From contig PFDH01000028.1 of NCBI GenBank assembly GCA_002772705.1, positions 1 through 6,875 of the forward strand: a DNA stretch of 6,875 nucleotides, in the 5' to 3' direction. Shown here one piece after another: positions 1-6,430 of the stretch. Each line of letters opens with the position of its first letter. The first letter of the stretch is position 1. Position numbers and translations under genes: made by a program. Origin of the DNA: Candidatus Pacebacteria bacterium CG10_big_fil_rev_8_21_14_0_10_44_11 (GTDB lineage: Bacteria > Patescibacteriota > Microgenomatia > UBA1400 > PJMF01). The notes under the pieces are model-generated. The model had not been told where the DNA came from. It did no database searches and saw only the letters and a list, made by a program, of their open reading frames with translations.

Positions 1-971
1 AGGCGAAACTTGGTAAATCTGCCTGGTGGCAAAGTAGAGGTGGATTAGTATTTGCCAACAGTACAATCAGATCACCTTTGCCACTATTCAATGGTTTGCC
101 ATCTGCGTTATGTAACCTTGCGCTGTATCCAGACCTATGCCAACCCTTTATTGCCGCAAAAGGGAGGGGAGTCTCACCTACCAATAGGAACAGCCATGTT
201 AGTGCTGGTTTGCCAATTTCTAATGGGAGCATAGATAGCGCCAATGGCGTGGGGGGCTATTACTCCCAAAACCCCGTTGCTTCCAATGCAAACGTTCAAA
301 ACGCAAATGCGGTACAAGATTTTCCAAGTTATGCTGAGCTTAATCAAACTTTTGACACAGCAAAAGTCAACACCATCGGATCAGGTGACTCAATTGCCGG
401 TAAACTAGGCAGCTTGGGATCGGCAATAATTTATGACTCAGACGACACCAAGCCTGTTTATATTTTCCGCTCAGCCTCTGGAAAAATAATTGATCTTGGC
501 TTAAATCAAATTACCATCAACGGAGCAAAAGTGATTGTGCTTGTTGAGGGCGACCTGACAATCTCAAACACCAACCTTGTTCGCCGTATTTCAGTAAATA
601 AGGATACTCAAAGCTTTTTAATGTTTGTTGTAAGTGGCAATATTTACCTTGATAAAACTCTTGGCCTTTCAACTTTTGATGGTCAAGATCCATTAATTGA
701 GGGCATTTATTTAGCTTATGACAAGTTGATCGTGCAAAGTAATGACGCAAGTAGTGCAACACCAGCTGATAAAAAGTTTGTTGGCGATGGCAGCTTTATA
801 GGGCTAGGTGGAGTTGAGTTACAACGAAAATTTGATCGGCCGGATGATCCCATTTCTAATGAGGACAACGCCAAATCTCCCATCGAGCAATTCAATTTCC
901 GGCCAGACTTTGTGGTTAACGCGCCAGACGCGCTCAAGCAGCCAGGCCTAACCTGGGCAGAGATTAATTAG
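1..971 (+). CDS. C-terminal part of a large surface protein, paralogous to the C-terminal domain of the 956-residue protein (5'-partial)
   Basis: The frame is open from the left edge (first full codon at base 3) to a TAG at 969-971, so about 322 residues are visible and the true start lies upstream. An internal TTG at 78 is not a credible start, because homology begins before it. The protein matches the last ~290 residues of the large protein at 2064-4934. Shared blocks are WW-x4/5-GG-x-VFAN near the left edge, V-x-GDLTIS-x-TN against V-x-GNLTFSGTN, FVVSGNIYLD against FAVSGTITID, GDGSFIGLGGVEL against GEGSFYGWSGVEL, and a tail RPDFVVN-x-PDAL-x5-LTWAEIN against RPDFVIN-x-PEAL-x5-LTWREVN. Repeated short hydrophobic strands separated by G, N and D suggest a beta-solenoid or beta-sandwich fold; this is inference. 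Two cysteines sit near the left edge and none further on. An exported surface location is inferred from the paralogue's signal peptide. I recognise no named family. Confidence 0.85.
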   Translation, partial: AKLGKSAWWQSRGGLVFANSTIRSPLPLFNGLPSALCNLALYPDLCQPFIAAKGRGVSPTNRNSHVSAGLPISNGSIDSANGVGGYYSQNPVASNANVQNANAVQDFPSYAELNQTFDTAKVNTIGSGDSIAGKLGSLGSAIIYDSDDTKPVYIFRSASGKIIDLGLNQITINGAKVIVLVEGDLTISNTNLVRRISVNKDTQSFLMFVVSGNIYLDKTLGLSTFDGQDPLIEGIYLAYDKLIVQSNDASSATPADKKFVGDGSFIGLGGVELQRKFDRPDDPISNEDNAKSPIEQFNFRPDFVVNAPDALKQPGLTWAEIN

Positions 972-1009
972 CCTTCCCCACCCTCGCTCCAAGAACCTCA
1001 CCCTCCATC

Positions 1010-1038
1010 TTGTCCAAGTTTCAGGAGTTTGCTACAGT
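1010..1038 (+). promoter_or_regulatory. Candidate sigma-70-type promoter for the foldase-surface protein-pilin gene string
   Basis: TTGTCC (1010-1015) and TACAGT (1033-1038) are separated by exactly 17 bases, and a TG at 1030-1031 makes an extended -10 (TGcTACAGT). Each hexamer matches consensus at four of six bases. Transcription would start near 1045, giving a leader of about 70 bases before the preferred ATG at 1115. It is the only good candidate in the 143-base gap between the two genes. I see no terminator hairpin in the gap, so read-through from the upstream gene is also possible. Confidence 0.45.
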
Positions 1039-1114
1039 GATAGGGTGACCTGAAAAACAGCGCTTGTTTTGTATTTTCAATCTGCGCCCCGTCACCGCTC
1101 AACCTAGCATCAAG

Positions 1115-2083
1115 ATGTCAAACCAAGGCTCAGCCACTCATCACATTGTCAGTCATGATCCGGCTACTTGGCAGCCGGAGGAGTCTGCTTCCGACCAAAT
1201 TCCCAGTCAGCGCAAAAGACCAATGCTGGTTTTGGCCACCGCCGGTCTGTTGTTAATTACCGCCGGTCTGGTTTTGCTCTACCTCAATAAAGACCGGCTG
1301 CTTAATCAAGGAGAGCAGACCGCCACTCCTACTAATTTTGCAGTTGACGATTCAGTCATCGCCACCGTGGGGGCAGAAAATATCTTTGCCCAAGACCTCA
1401 AGTATGAACAATCTTTTTATCCAGAAGACCAAAAAGAAGCACTGGCCGCGGGCATCAAGCAGCGGCTGATTAACGAGTCGGTCATTCTGCAAGCCGGGGC
1501 TGAGGCCAACATCATCCAGCTTTCCCCAGAGGTCTTCAACCGGGTTGATAAAGACCGGGAAAAACGCAGAGAACTGGCTGCCCAGGTAAAAGATACCATC
1601 AACAACCAGGCAGCCCACAAAATAGGCGCCGTGGTCAGCATCTGGTTTATGAATTTTGAGCCAGGCTCAATTGGGTATGATGAGGGCAAAAAATTAGCCT
1701 ATCAAAAAATCTCAGCCCTCCAACAAGCGGTGAGCTCAGGCAAGATGACCATCAAGCAAGCTGGCGATGCTATCAAAGCTGATACAACTTTGGCTCAGGT
1801 TGATACGGTTTATAAAGGCAACGCTTATTTTGAATTCGACACTAGGGAAGGGGAAAAGATAACTTTTGACCCAGATTTCAATCAATTGCTACTCGGTTTA
1901 TCACAAGGCGAAACTTCAAAAGTTTACACCGCTCAGGATTACGAAAAAGACCTTTTTGACCAACCAAAGAAAGACGCTGTCTACATGTTTGGTCAAGTAA
2001 CAGAAATCCAAGCAGATGGCACTGCACCATTTGAACAATGGTTAGAAGAACAAAAAAATAATTATGCGATTACTGAATCTTAA
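1115..2083 (+). CDS. Membrane-anchored SurA/PrsA-like foldase (SurA N-terminal region plus degenerate parvulin-like region)
   Basis: This 322-residue protein has a hydrophilic N-terminus of about 36 residues ending in SQRKRP, then one membrane helix (~37-57), with the remainder predicted outside the cell. Residues ~80-142 (VIATVGAENIFAQDL, then a helical stretch with LINESVILQAG and a P-E-V) resemble the SurA/PrsA N-terminal chaperone region. Residues ~193-298 (AYQKISALQQAVSSGKMT, later LSQGETSKVYTAQ) follow the parvulin outline of a helix with SGK, then GExS-x-V before the last strand. The typical GGDLG and FG-x-HII motifs are missing, so isomerase activity is doubtful and a chaperone-only role is possible. 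ATG 1115 is preferred. A TTG at 1064 would add 17 residues, but neither start has a convincing ribosome-binding site. The 3' end overlaps the next gene by 20 bases, suggesting coupled translation and a role in folding that exported protein (inference). Confidence 0.7.
   Translation: MSNQGSATHHIVSHDPATWQPEESASDQIPSQRKRPMLVLATAGLLLITAGLVLLYLNKDRLLNQGEQTATPTNFAVDDSVIATVGAENIFAQDLKYEQSFYPEDQKEALAAGIKQRLINESVILQAGAEANIIQLSPEVFNRVDKDREKRRELAAQVKDTINNQAAHKIGAVVSIWFMNFEPGSIGYDEGKKLAYQKISALQQAVSSGKMTIKQAGDAIKADTTLAQVDTVYKGNAYFEFDTREGEKITFDPDFNQLLLGLSQGETSKVYTAQDYEKDLFDQPKKDAVYMFGQVTEIQADGTAPFEQWLEEQKNNYAITES
1238..1279 (+). repeat. Two 21-base tandem units inside the transmembrane-helix coding region
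   Basis: The 12-base string accgccggtctg occurs at 1238-1249 and again at 1259-1270, a period of 21 bases or seven codons. The units encode TAGLLLI and TAGLVLL in the membrane helix of the foldase-like protein. The remaining bases of each unit have diverged. This looks like an old in-frame duplication that lengthened or built the helix. Chance from low-complexity hydrophobic coding is the alternative. Confidence 0.5.
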
Positions 2084-4934
2084 AGTTCTAGTTATTTTGC
2101 TAACTGCCGTTAGCTTTTTTATTGGCAAAGCCCAAAATGTGTTTGCGGTGGCTCCAGAAGTCACCGGCGAAGTTATCTTCGAAAATGATAATCGACCAAT
2201 TCCCGGAATCTGGATCAAATGGCAGGATACTTTGGGAGATGTTCGATACGCTCAAACAGGAGATGACGGCAAGTTCAGCTTTTTGCCATGGCAACGAGAT
2301 GGAGGTAGCCACCAAGAAGAGGAAAGGAATCACGCAATTGACCCTAACTATGATGGCGTAGCAGAAACATTCCAAGCGGTCGTTAGACTTAACTACGATG
2401 GCCGGGCTTTTGGTTGTGGCGAAAACACTCATACGTACACAATTTTGCCCAAGCAAGACATGGAGTGCGCCCCACCGACTATACCACTTAATATGTCTAA
2501 TTCGGATAGTTCAGTTTTTATTGGTACCTTTAAATGCAATCAAACCTCCCTGTACTGTCCAGACAACATTCGCGCCACCTGTGATGCCACTAATCCCGCC
2601 GTCACCATTGAATGGAATCCAGCAGATAGAGCTACAAGCTATGAATTTAAGTTGGACAGATTTCCCTATGACAATGATCCTGATTCTGGTGATCAAATCG
2701 GCTTTGGAAACTTTGTTAAATATTCCACAGGCATTTCACTAGAGGTACAGTACCAATTTACAATCAGATCCGTTCGTGACGAAAACGGTACAATCACTAG
2801 GAGTGAAAACTGCTCGAGAGAGTTTGTTTGTCCAGGTGGGGGAGGAGGGGGTGGACCAAAAGAACCAGCGGCCTCACTTGGTTCTTGTCTGGCGCCAGAT
2901 GCAACCACCGATCCGTATTACCTTTATACAATATATAACATTAATACTTTCGGCTTTCCATTTTATGAATCCAGGTTAATGCTGCCTTTTTCGCTCAATG
3001 CCCAAACTCAACAAATGCTCGACTTTTTAAGCCAGACCACTAATAGTTCAACCGCTGATTTTAGCCTGTGGAACGAGCAGGGCAGAGAAAAGCAAACAGG
3101 GGATTACTTTGGTTTTTACCTGCACACTTTTACTAATTTACCAGCAACTAATCAATTGTCATATCAGATTAAACCTGACACTCAGATCGGCAAAACAACC
3201 ATGGGACAGTTCAGGCAATTCTTGCTGGATAACAGCCTGTCATTGCCACAATCAGTTCAAGCCAACATGACCACTAAGTATGGGGAACTTGGACGGTTAT
3301 TTAATTCCTACATTCCAGCACCAAAAAAGCTTGATTTAAGCAATGATTTTGACAAAATGTGTGAAGATATTCCGACATGCACTCTAGGTACGTGTCCAAC
3401 CATTACCATTATCGATCCAGCCGAAGGTGAAACAGTCAGTCCGGTGAATAATCAATTTACGATTGACTGGACTGCCACCGGTGCCGCCCCAGACACCCAG
3501 TATGAAGTTTTACTGTATGATAAGGCCGCCTATTCCTCTCCAAATCAGGCTTATGCCGCCTATACCGCCGGACTCGCTACGCCGCCGCCACCCACTAATC
3601 TGAAATACTACAGTACCACTTCTACAGCTCAGACCGTGGCCATGAATCACATCAGTGGTATCAGTCCAGCTAATTTAAGCATGGCGATCAGAACTTCTGT
3701 AAACACCTGTAACGTAAACGCGCCAACTCAGCCGTGCGCATGGGTTGGGCAAGATATTACTCTTGGCTTTACTGTTTCTGGCAAGTTCTATTTAGAAAAT
3801 GCCAGTTGCACACCAGCAACATTAGTACCTTTGACCGGAAGTATTGCTGTTACAGGCAGTCAAGATTCAGTTGCTTCTTTTATCTCCAAAAGTTCATATG
3901 ACGGATCGTTAACACTACCCCAAAACAACTCCTCATATCAACTGCAATTGCGGCTGGATGATACCGCCTACGCTTGCAAAAACATCTGTGGGCAAGGTCT
4001 AGATTGTATTAAGTCAGGAATCACGCCAACAAATCCGATCGCTGACTTTTTTGTGAAAGACAATACCATCTTCACCAACTCCTGGTGGAATGTCTATGGT
4101 GGGCATGTGTTTGCTAACGGAAATGAAAATGGTACGGCAATTAAATCAATCTTGCCTAATCCTAGTGCCTCTGGTGATAAATACTTAATCGAACCACAAA
4201 TTGGTGAGGATTTGACTTCGACTGGGATTCCAATTATCAACCAAGGAGATTTCCAAATTGGTGAAGGAGGCTACCTGACTCATCGAGATCCACAGCTTCA
4301 AGTCATCGGTGCCGCCATTGCCTTGCCAACCAACGCCGATTACCAATTTTTCAAGGACGCGGTCGGGCAGATTTTGCCAAATATTGAGGTTGCAACGGTA
4401 AACGACCCCGCTGCTCAAATGGGTACCATCAGCCAGGATGACCTTAAAATTCACTATCGAGACAGCGATTTGACTTTTTCACCATCAAACGCCTGGCAGA
4501 TTCCAGCCGGAGAACATCACTTAGTGCTCGTCCACGGCAATCTGACCTTTTCCGGCACAAATGCCAGTGATCCTGACGCCGCCAGTCTGGTTGTCACGCC
4601 AGTTGGCGCTACTGTTACCTTTGCCGTCAGTGGTACCATTACTATTGACGGTTCGGTTGGCAACAGCAACACTAGCTCATACGCCACCAACTTGCAGGGC
4701 ATTTTTGTGGCCAATCAAATTGTGATCGCCGACAGCCCAGCCGGCCAGGATCGGCGTTTTATTGGCGAAGGCAGTTTTTATGGTTGGAGCGGAGTCGAGC
4801 TCAATCGACAGTATGACGACACCGATCTCAACGCTGACTACCCAACTGAAACCTTTATCTACCGGCCTGATTTTGTGATTAACTACCCAGAGGCCTTGCG
4901 CAACTCCAGCCTGACGTGGAGAGAGGTCAATTAA
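2064..4934 (+). CDS. Large secreted multidomain surface protein, candidate pilus-associated adhesin
   Basis: This 956-residue protein has a Sec signal peptide: MRLLNLK, a hydrophobic core to about residue 20, and likely cleavage after FA (28) or VA (30). There is no prepilin G/FxxxE site. Residues ~31-128 (TGEVIFE-x-NRPIPGIWIKW and TGDDGKFSFLPW) resemble a carboxypeptidase-regulatory or CNA_B-like beta-sandwich. Residues ~166-252 (ATNPAVTIEWNPADRATSYEF to YQFTIRSV) resemble fibronectin type III. Seven glycines (258-264) form a linker. Residues ~270-440 are unrecognised. A second Ig/FnIII-like segment (~445-570) and another carboxypeptidase-regulatory-like segment (~571-640) follow. Residues ~668-956 form the domain shared with the protein at the left edge. 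All 17 cysteines lie between 118 and 648, consistent with disulfides in the N-terminal two thirds. The gene starts inside the foldase-like gene and stops one base before a minor pilin gene, which suggests co-expression. A tip or surface adhesin role, analogous to PilY1 but not homologous to it in anything I can see, is inference. Confidence 0.85.
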   Translation: MRLLNLKVLVILLTAVSFFIGKAQNVFAVAPEVTGEVIFENDNRPIPGIWIKWQDTLGDVRYAQTGDDGKFSFLPWQRDGGSHQEEERNHAIDPNYDGVAETFQAVVRLNYDGRAFGCGENTHTYTILPKQDMECAPPTIPLNMSNSDSSVFIGTFKCNQTSLYCPDNIRATCDATNPAVTIEWNPADRATSYEFKLDRFPYDNDPDSGDQIGFGNFVKYSTGISLEVQYQFTIRSVRDENGTITRSENCSREFVCPGGGGGGGPKEPAASLGSCLAPDATTDPYYLYTIYNINTFGFPFYESRLMLPFSLNAQTQQMLDFLSQTTNSSTADFSLWNEQGREKQTGDYFGFYLHTFTNLPATNQLSYQIKPDTQIGKTTMGQFRQFLLDNSLSLPQSVQANMTTKYGELGRLFNSYIPAPKKLDLSNDFDKMCEDIPTCTLGTCPTITIIDPAEGETVSPVNNQFTIDWTATGAAPDTQYEVLLYDKAAYSSPNQAYAAYTAGLATPPPPTNLKYYSTTSTAQTVAMNHISGISPANLSMAIRTSVNTCNVNAPTQPCAWVGQDITLGFTVSGKFYLENASCTPATLVPLTGSIAVTGSQDSVASFISKSSYDGSLTLPQNNSSYQLQLRLDDTAYACKNICGQGLDCIKSGITPTNPIADFFVKDNTIFTNSWWNVYGGHVFANGNENGTAIKSILPNPSASGDKYLIEPQIGEDLTSTGIPIINQGDFQIGEGGYLTHRDPQLQVIGAAIALPTNADYQFFKDAVGQILPNIEVATVNDPAAQMGTISQDDLKIHYRDSDLTFSPSNAWQIPAGEHHLVLVHGNLTFSGTNASDPDAASLVVTPVGATVTFAVSGTITIDGSVGNSNTSSYATNLQGIFVANQIVIADSPAGQDRRFIGEGSFYGWSGVELNRQYDDTDLNADYPTETFIYRPDFVINYPEALRNSSLTWREVN
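2835..2854 (+). other. G-rich tract encoding the polyglycine linker
   Basis: The 20 bases contain only G apart from two T and two A, and encode the seven consecutive glycines 258-264, flanked by CP and PKEP. At the protein level this is a flexible hinge between the fibronectin-like region and the next domain. At the nucleic-acid level the runs of two to five G could form a quadruplex or cause polymerase slippage. A one-base slip would shift the frame of the last ~690 codons. Confidence 0.6.
4918..4926 (+). promoter_or_regulatory. Ribosome-binding site of the PilW/GspJ-like gene, inside the end of the upstream gene
   Basis: GGAGAGAGG lies nine bases before ATG 4936, within the last codons of the large surface protein gene (the W-R-E-V of its conserved C-terminal tail). 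The purine-rich run supports the ATG at 4936, and its position implies translation of the two genes from one message. Confidence 0.6.
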
Positions 4935-4935
4935 G

Positions 4936-5451
4936 ATGCTGCAAGCCATTCACAGACGCAAAACCGGCGGCTTCACCCTGATCGAGCTCTTGGTCACAAC
5001 CGCCATTACTGCCATCATTTTGCTGACCGCCAGCACCATGCTGATGACTTTCTTTTTGAGTAACACGCGGACAACTATTCGGCGACAAATCAAGGCCGAG
5101 GGGAACAGAGCTATGTCTAGAATTGAGTTTGTGGCCAGGGGGGCGCAGTCTTGCGATGACTCTACACCTCAACATCTCATATTCACCGACTTGAATAGTG
5201 AAACATATAACTTTTACCTAGATACAACCACTAACAAGTTAATGCTAGTTTATACTGAAGGAGGGATTCCCAAAGCTCCTGAAGTGCTGACTGATGTCTA
5301 CACGATAACTCTTAACAATTTTAGTTGTGACTCACCAGTGGACTCCGATAAGGTATACGCAAATATAAAATTTACACTTGTCAGCAGTGAAACAACGACA
5401 ATTAATGAATCATTCACTTCCTTAGTAGTGCTGAGAAACTCAGGCAATTAG
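4936..5451 (+). CDS. Minor pseudopilin, PilW/GspJ-like
   Basis: This 171-residue protein has a class III prepilin signal: a basic leader MLQAIHRRKTGG with cleavage expected after G12, then F13-T-L-I-E17, the conserved Glu at +5, and a hydrophobic helix to about residue 41. The amphipathic continuation (RRQIKAEGNRAMSRIEFVARGAQSC) matches the PilW/GspJ style, in which a long helix with an R/E-rich segment precedes the head. The head (~74-171) is beta-rich, with cysteines 73 and 131 able to pair. In pilus systems this member belongs to the minor-pilin priming complex at the filament tip and is processed by prepilin peptidase. The start is fixed by a purine-rich ribosome-binding site and a one-base gap after the preceding stop. 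The J assignment rests on size, order and N-terminal style; exact family membership is less sure. GC content falls sharply at the helix/head boundary. Confidence 0.85.
   Translation: MLQAIHRRKTGGFTLIELLVTTAITAIILLTASTMLMTFFLSNTRTTIRRQIKAEGNRAMSRIEFVARGAQSCDDSTPQHLIFTDLNSETYNFYLDTTTNKLMLVYTEGGIPKAPEVLTDVYTITLNNFSCDSPVDSDKVYANIKFTLVSSETTTINESFTSLVVLRNSGN
5448..5451. other. Interlocked stop codons of two convergent pilin genes
   Basis: The four bases TTAG hold the plus-strand TAG (5449-5451) of the PilW/GspJ-like gene and the minus-strand TAA (5450 down to 5448) of the PilV/GspI-like gene. Bases 5449 and 5450 serve both stops. The genes therefore meet tail to tail with no spacer, and neither transcript can end before entering the antisense of the other gene. 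Confidence 0.85.
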
Positions 5452-5915
5452 ATAGCTCTATCTTGGAATCGCTGGGTAATTTCCACATGTTGATCAATAT
5501 TTGACTCGGATTTCCAAATAATAGTAACAATTGCTTTCATCGCTCCACTGTCCGGAGTAATGTTGACATATCGAGTGTAAGTTTTATTCCCATTAGTAAT
5601 TAAGTAACTGCCAGTAGAACAGGTACTAATACTTTGTGCTGTATCTGAAAGAGAAACTGCAGTTGGAGAAATACAGTAAATCCCATTTCTAAGTGAAAAT
5701 TTCGACCAAGCTTCAGATTGTCTCTCTAGAATCACGACCTCCATGCCATCTTGAGCTAACTGACTGGCAACTTCTCGATACCTAGATTCTGCACTATTCC
5801 TAACAGAATAGGAAATACTCAGCATCACTCCCGTGACAACTAAACCCACAACCACAATTGCAATAAGAACTTCGATTAATGTACTACCAGTTAATAATTT
5901 AGATTTTCTTAACAT
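5448..5915 (-). CDS. Minor pseudopilin, PilV/GspI-like
   Basis: The protein has 155 residues when started at ATG 5915. Leader MLRKSKLLTG is followed by S11-T-L-I-E15, so prepilin peptidase would cut after G10, leaving an unusual Ser rather than Phe at +1, with Glu at +5 kept. The hydrophobic helix runs to about residue 33. Next come SRYREVASQLAQDGMEVVIL, typical of PilV/GspI (alanine-rich helix with LAQ-x-G-x-E), and a beta head ending in YTRYVNI, AIVTIIWKS and VEITQ strands, also typical. Cysteines 81 and 99 probably pair. An in-frame ATG at 5933 would add MEEQLL, but that codon overlaps a GGAGGAA ribosome-binding site nine bases before 5915, so 5915 is preferred. The gene overlaps the end of the GspH-like gene by 17 bases. 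It is the last gene of the visible minus-strand set and acts in the minor-pilin tip complex. Confidence 0.85.
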   Translation of the reverse strand: MLRKSKLLTGSTLIEVLIAIVVVGLVVTGVMLSISYSVRNSAESRYREVASQLAQDGMEVVILERQSEAWSKFSLRNGIYCISPTAVSLSDTAQSISTCSTGSYLITNGNKTYTRYVNITPDSGAMKAIVTIIWKSESNIDQHVEITQRFQDRAI

Positions 5916-6423
5916 TAGTAACTGTTCCTCCATGGTTAACTGAAAATTGGTAAGAAATACCAGAAGCGCTAAAAGTATAGTTTACATCTGCAGTTGTACT
6001 AGTACCCCTCTCCAAAGAATAAAAATCTATTTGAGACGTATTGAGTCCAGTGAAAAAAGTACTTTGAGCAGAAACATCTTTACCTACAGCAACAACCGTT
6101 GCAGTACCAGCTGTAGGGGGATAATTTGTATCGCAAACAGCGGATAAAGTGTATTTATCGCTACTATAACTCACCCGATATCCTTGTAAAGGTTTTGAAG
6201 CTGTTAAACAATCTTGGGGGGTTTCCTTTACAGCTGCCTTTTGTTGAGCAGAAACTAGCAATTGTTGAACCTGTTTGGCTGTTTCTTCCACCCGACGTCT
6301 ATCATTAAAATTCGAAAATCCAGCCATAGCACCTCCCACCATCAAAAGCAAGATTGTAATTGCCACCAGCATTTCAATTAAGGTAAATCCAGTTTTAAGT
6401 TTCTGCCAATTGAAAAAAATCAT
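5899..6423 (-). CDS. Minor pseudopilin, FimU/GspH-like
   Basis: The protein has 174 residues when started at ATG 6423. Leader MIFFNWQKLKTG is followed by F13-T-L-I-E17, a prepilin peptidase site with Glu at +5, and a hydrophobic helix to about residue 35. The segment DRRRVEETAKQVQQLLVSA (41-59) and the following AQQKAA are the alanine-rich helix seen in GspH/FimU. The C-terminal strands FSASGISYQFSVNHGG match the usual GspH ending. Cysteines 72 and 97 can pair. An upstream in-frame ATG at 6459 would give a 24-residue leader and a 29-base overlap with the preceding gene. The 6423 start gives a normal leader and sits seven bases after the preceding stop, so I prefer it, although neither has a strong ribosome-binding site. 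It lies second in the G-H-I order and is inferred to join the tip priming complex. Confidence 0.83.
   Translation of the reverse strand: MIFFNWQKLKTGFTLIEMLVAITILLLMVGGAMAGFSNFNDRRRVEETAKQVQQLLVSAQQKAAVKETPQDCLTASKPLQGYRVSYSSDKYTLSAVCDTNYPPTAGTATVVAVGKDVSAQSTFFTGLNTSQIDFYSLERGTSTTADVNYTFSASGISYQFSVNHGGTVTNVKKI
5925..5931 (-). promoter_or_regulatory. Strong ribosome-binding site fixing the start of the PilV/GspI-like gene
   Basis: On the minus strand GGAGGAA (bases 5931 down to 5925) lies nine bases before ATG 5915. It sits inside the 3' end of the GspH-like gene and overlaps the alternative upstream ATG at 5933, which has no such site. It is the clearest Shine-Dalgarno sequence in the window. 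Confidence 0.75.
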
Positions 6424-6430
6424 AATCTTA

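Noticed and set aside
78..80. TTG as the start of the left-edge gene
   Set aside because: The frame is open to the window edge, and similarity to the paralogue (WW..GG.VFAN) begins before this codon.
517..937. Minus-strand open frames within the left-edge gene
   Set aside because: They lie antisense to a frame with clear protein homology, show no motif or ribosome-binding site, and are best explained as chance.
1064..1066. TTG start for the foldase-like gene, giving 339 residues
   Set aside because: The extra 17 residues add no recognisable feature and no ribosome-binding site precedes the TTG. The ATG at 1115 gives a normal cytoplasmic tail before the membrane helix.
2031..2063. Internal promoter just before the large surface protein gene (TTGAAC followed by an A/T-rich stretch)
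   Set aside because: No good -10 hexamer at proper spacing, and the transcript would start at or beyond the start codon.
2100..2979. Short alternative frames on both strands inside the large surface protein gene
   Set aside because: They are shadows of the signal-peptide-bearing 956-codon frame, with no domain-like sequence of their own.
5450..5463. Inverted repeat AGATAG-ct-CTATCT at the joint of the convergent pilin genes, as a bidirectional terminator
   Set aside because: The stem is at most five or six AT-rich pairs with a tiny loop and no T-run on either side, so it is too weak to call.
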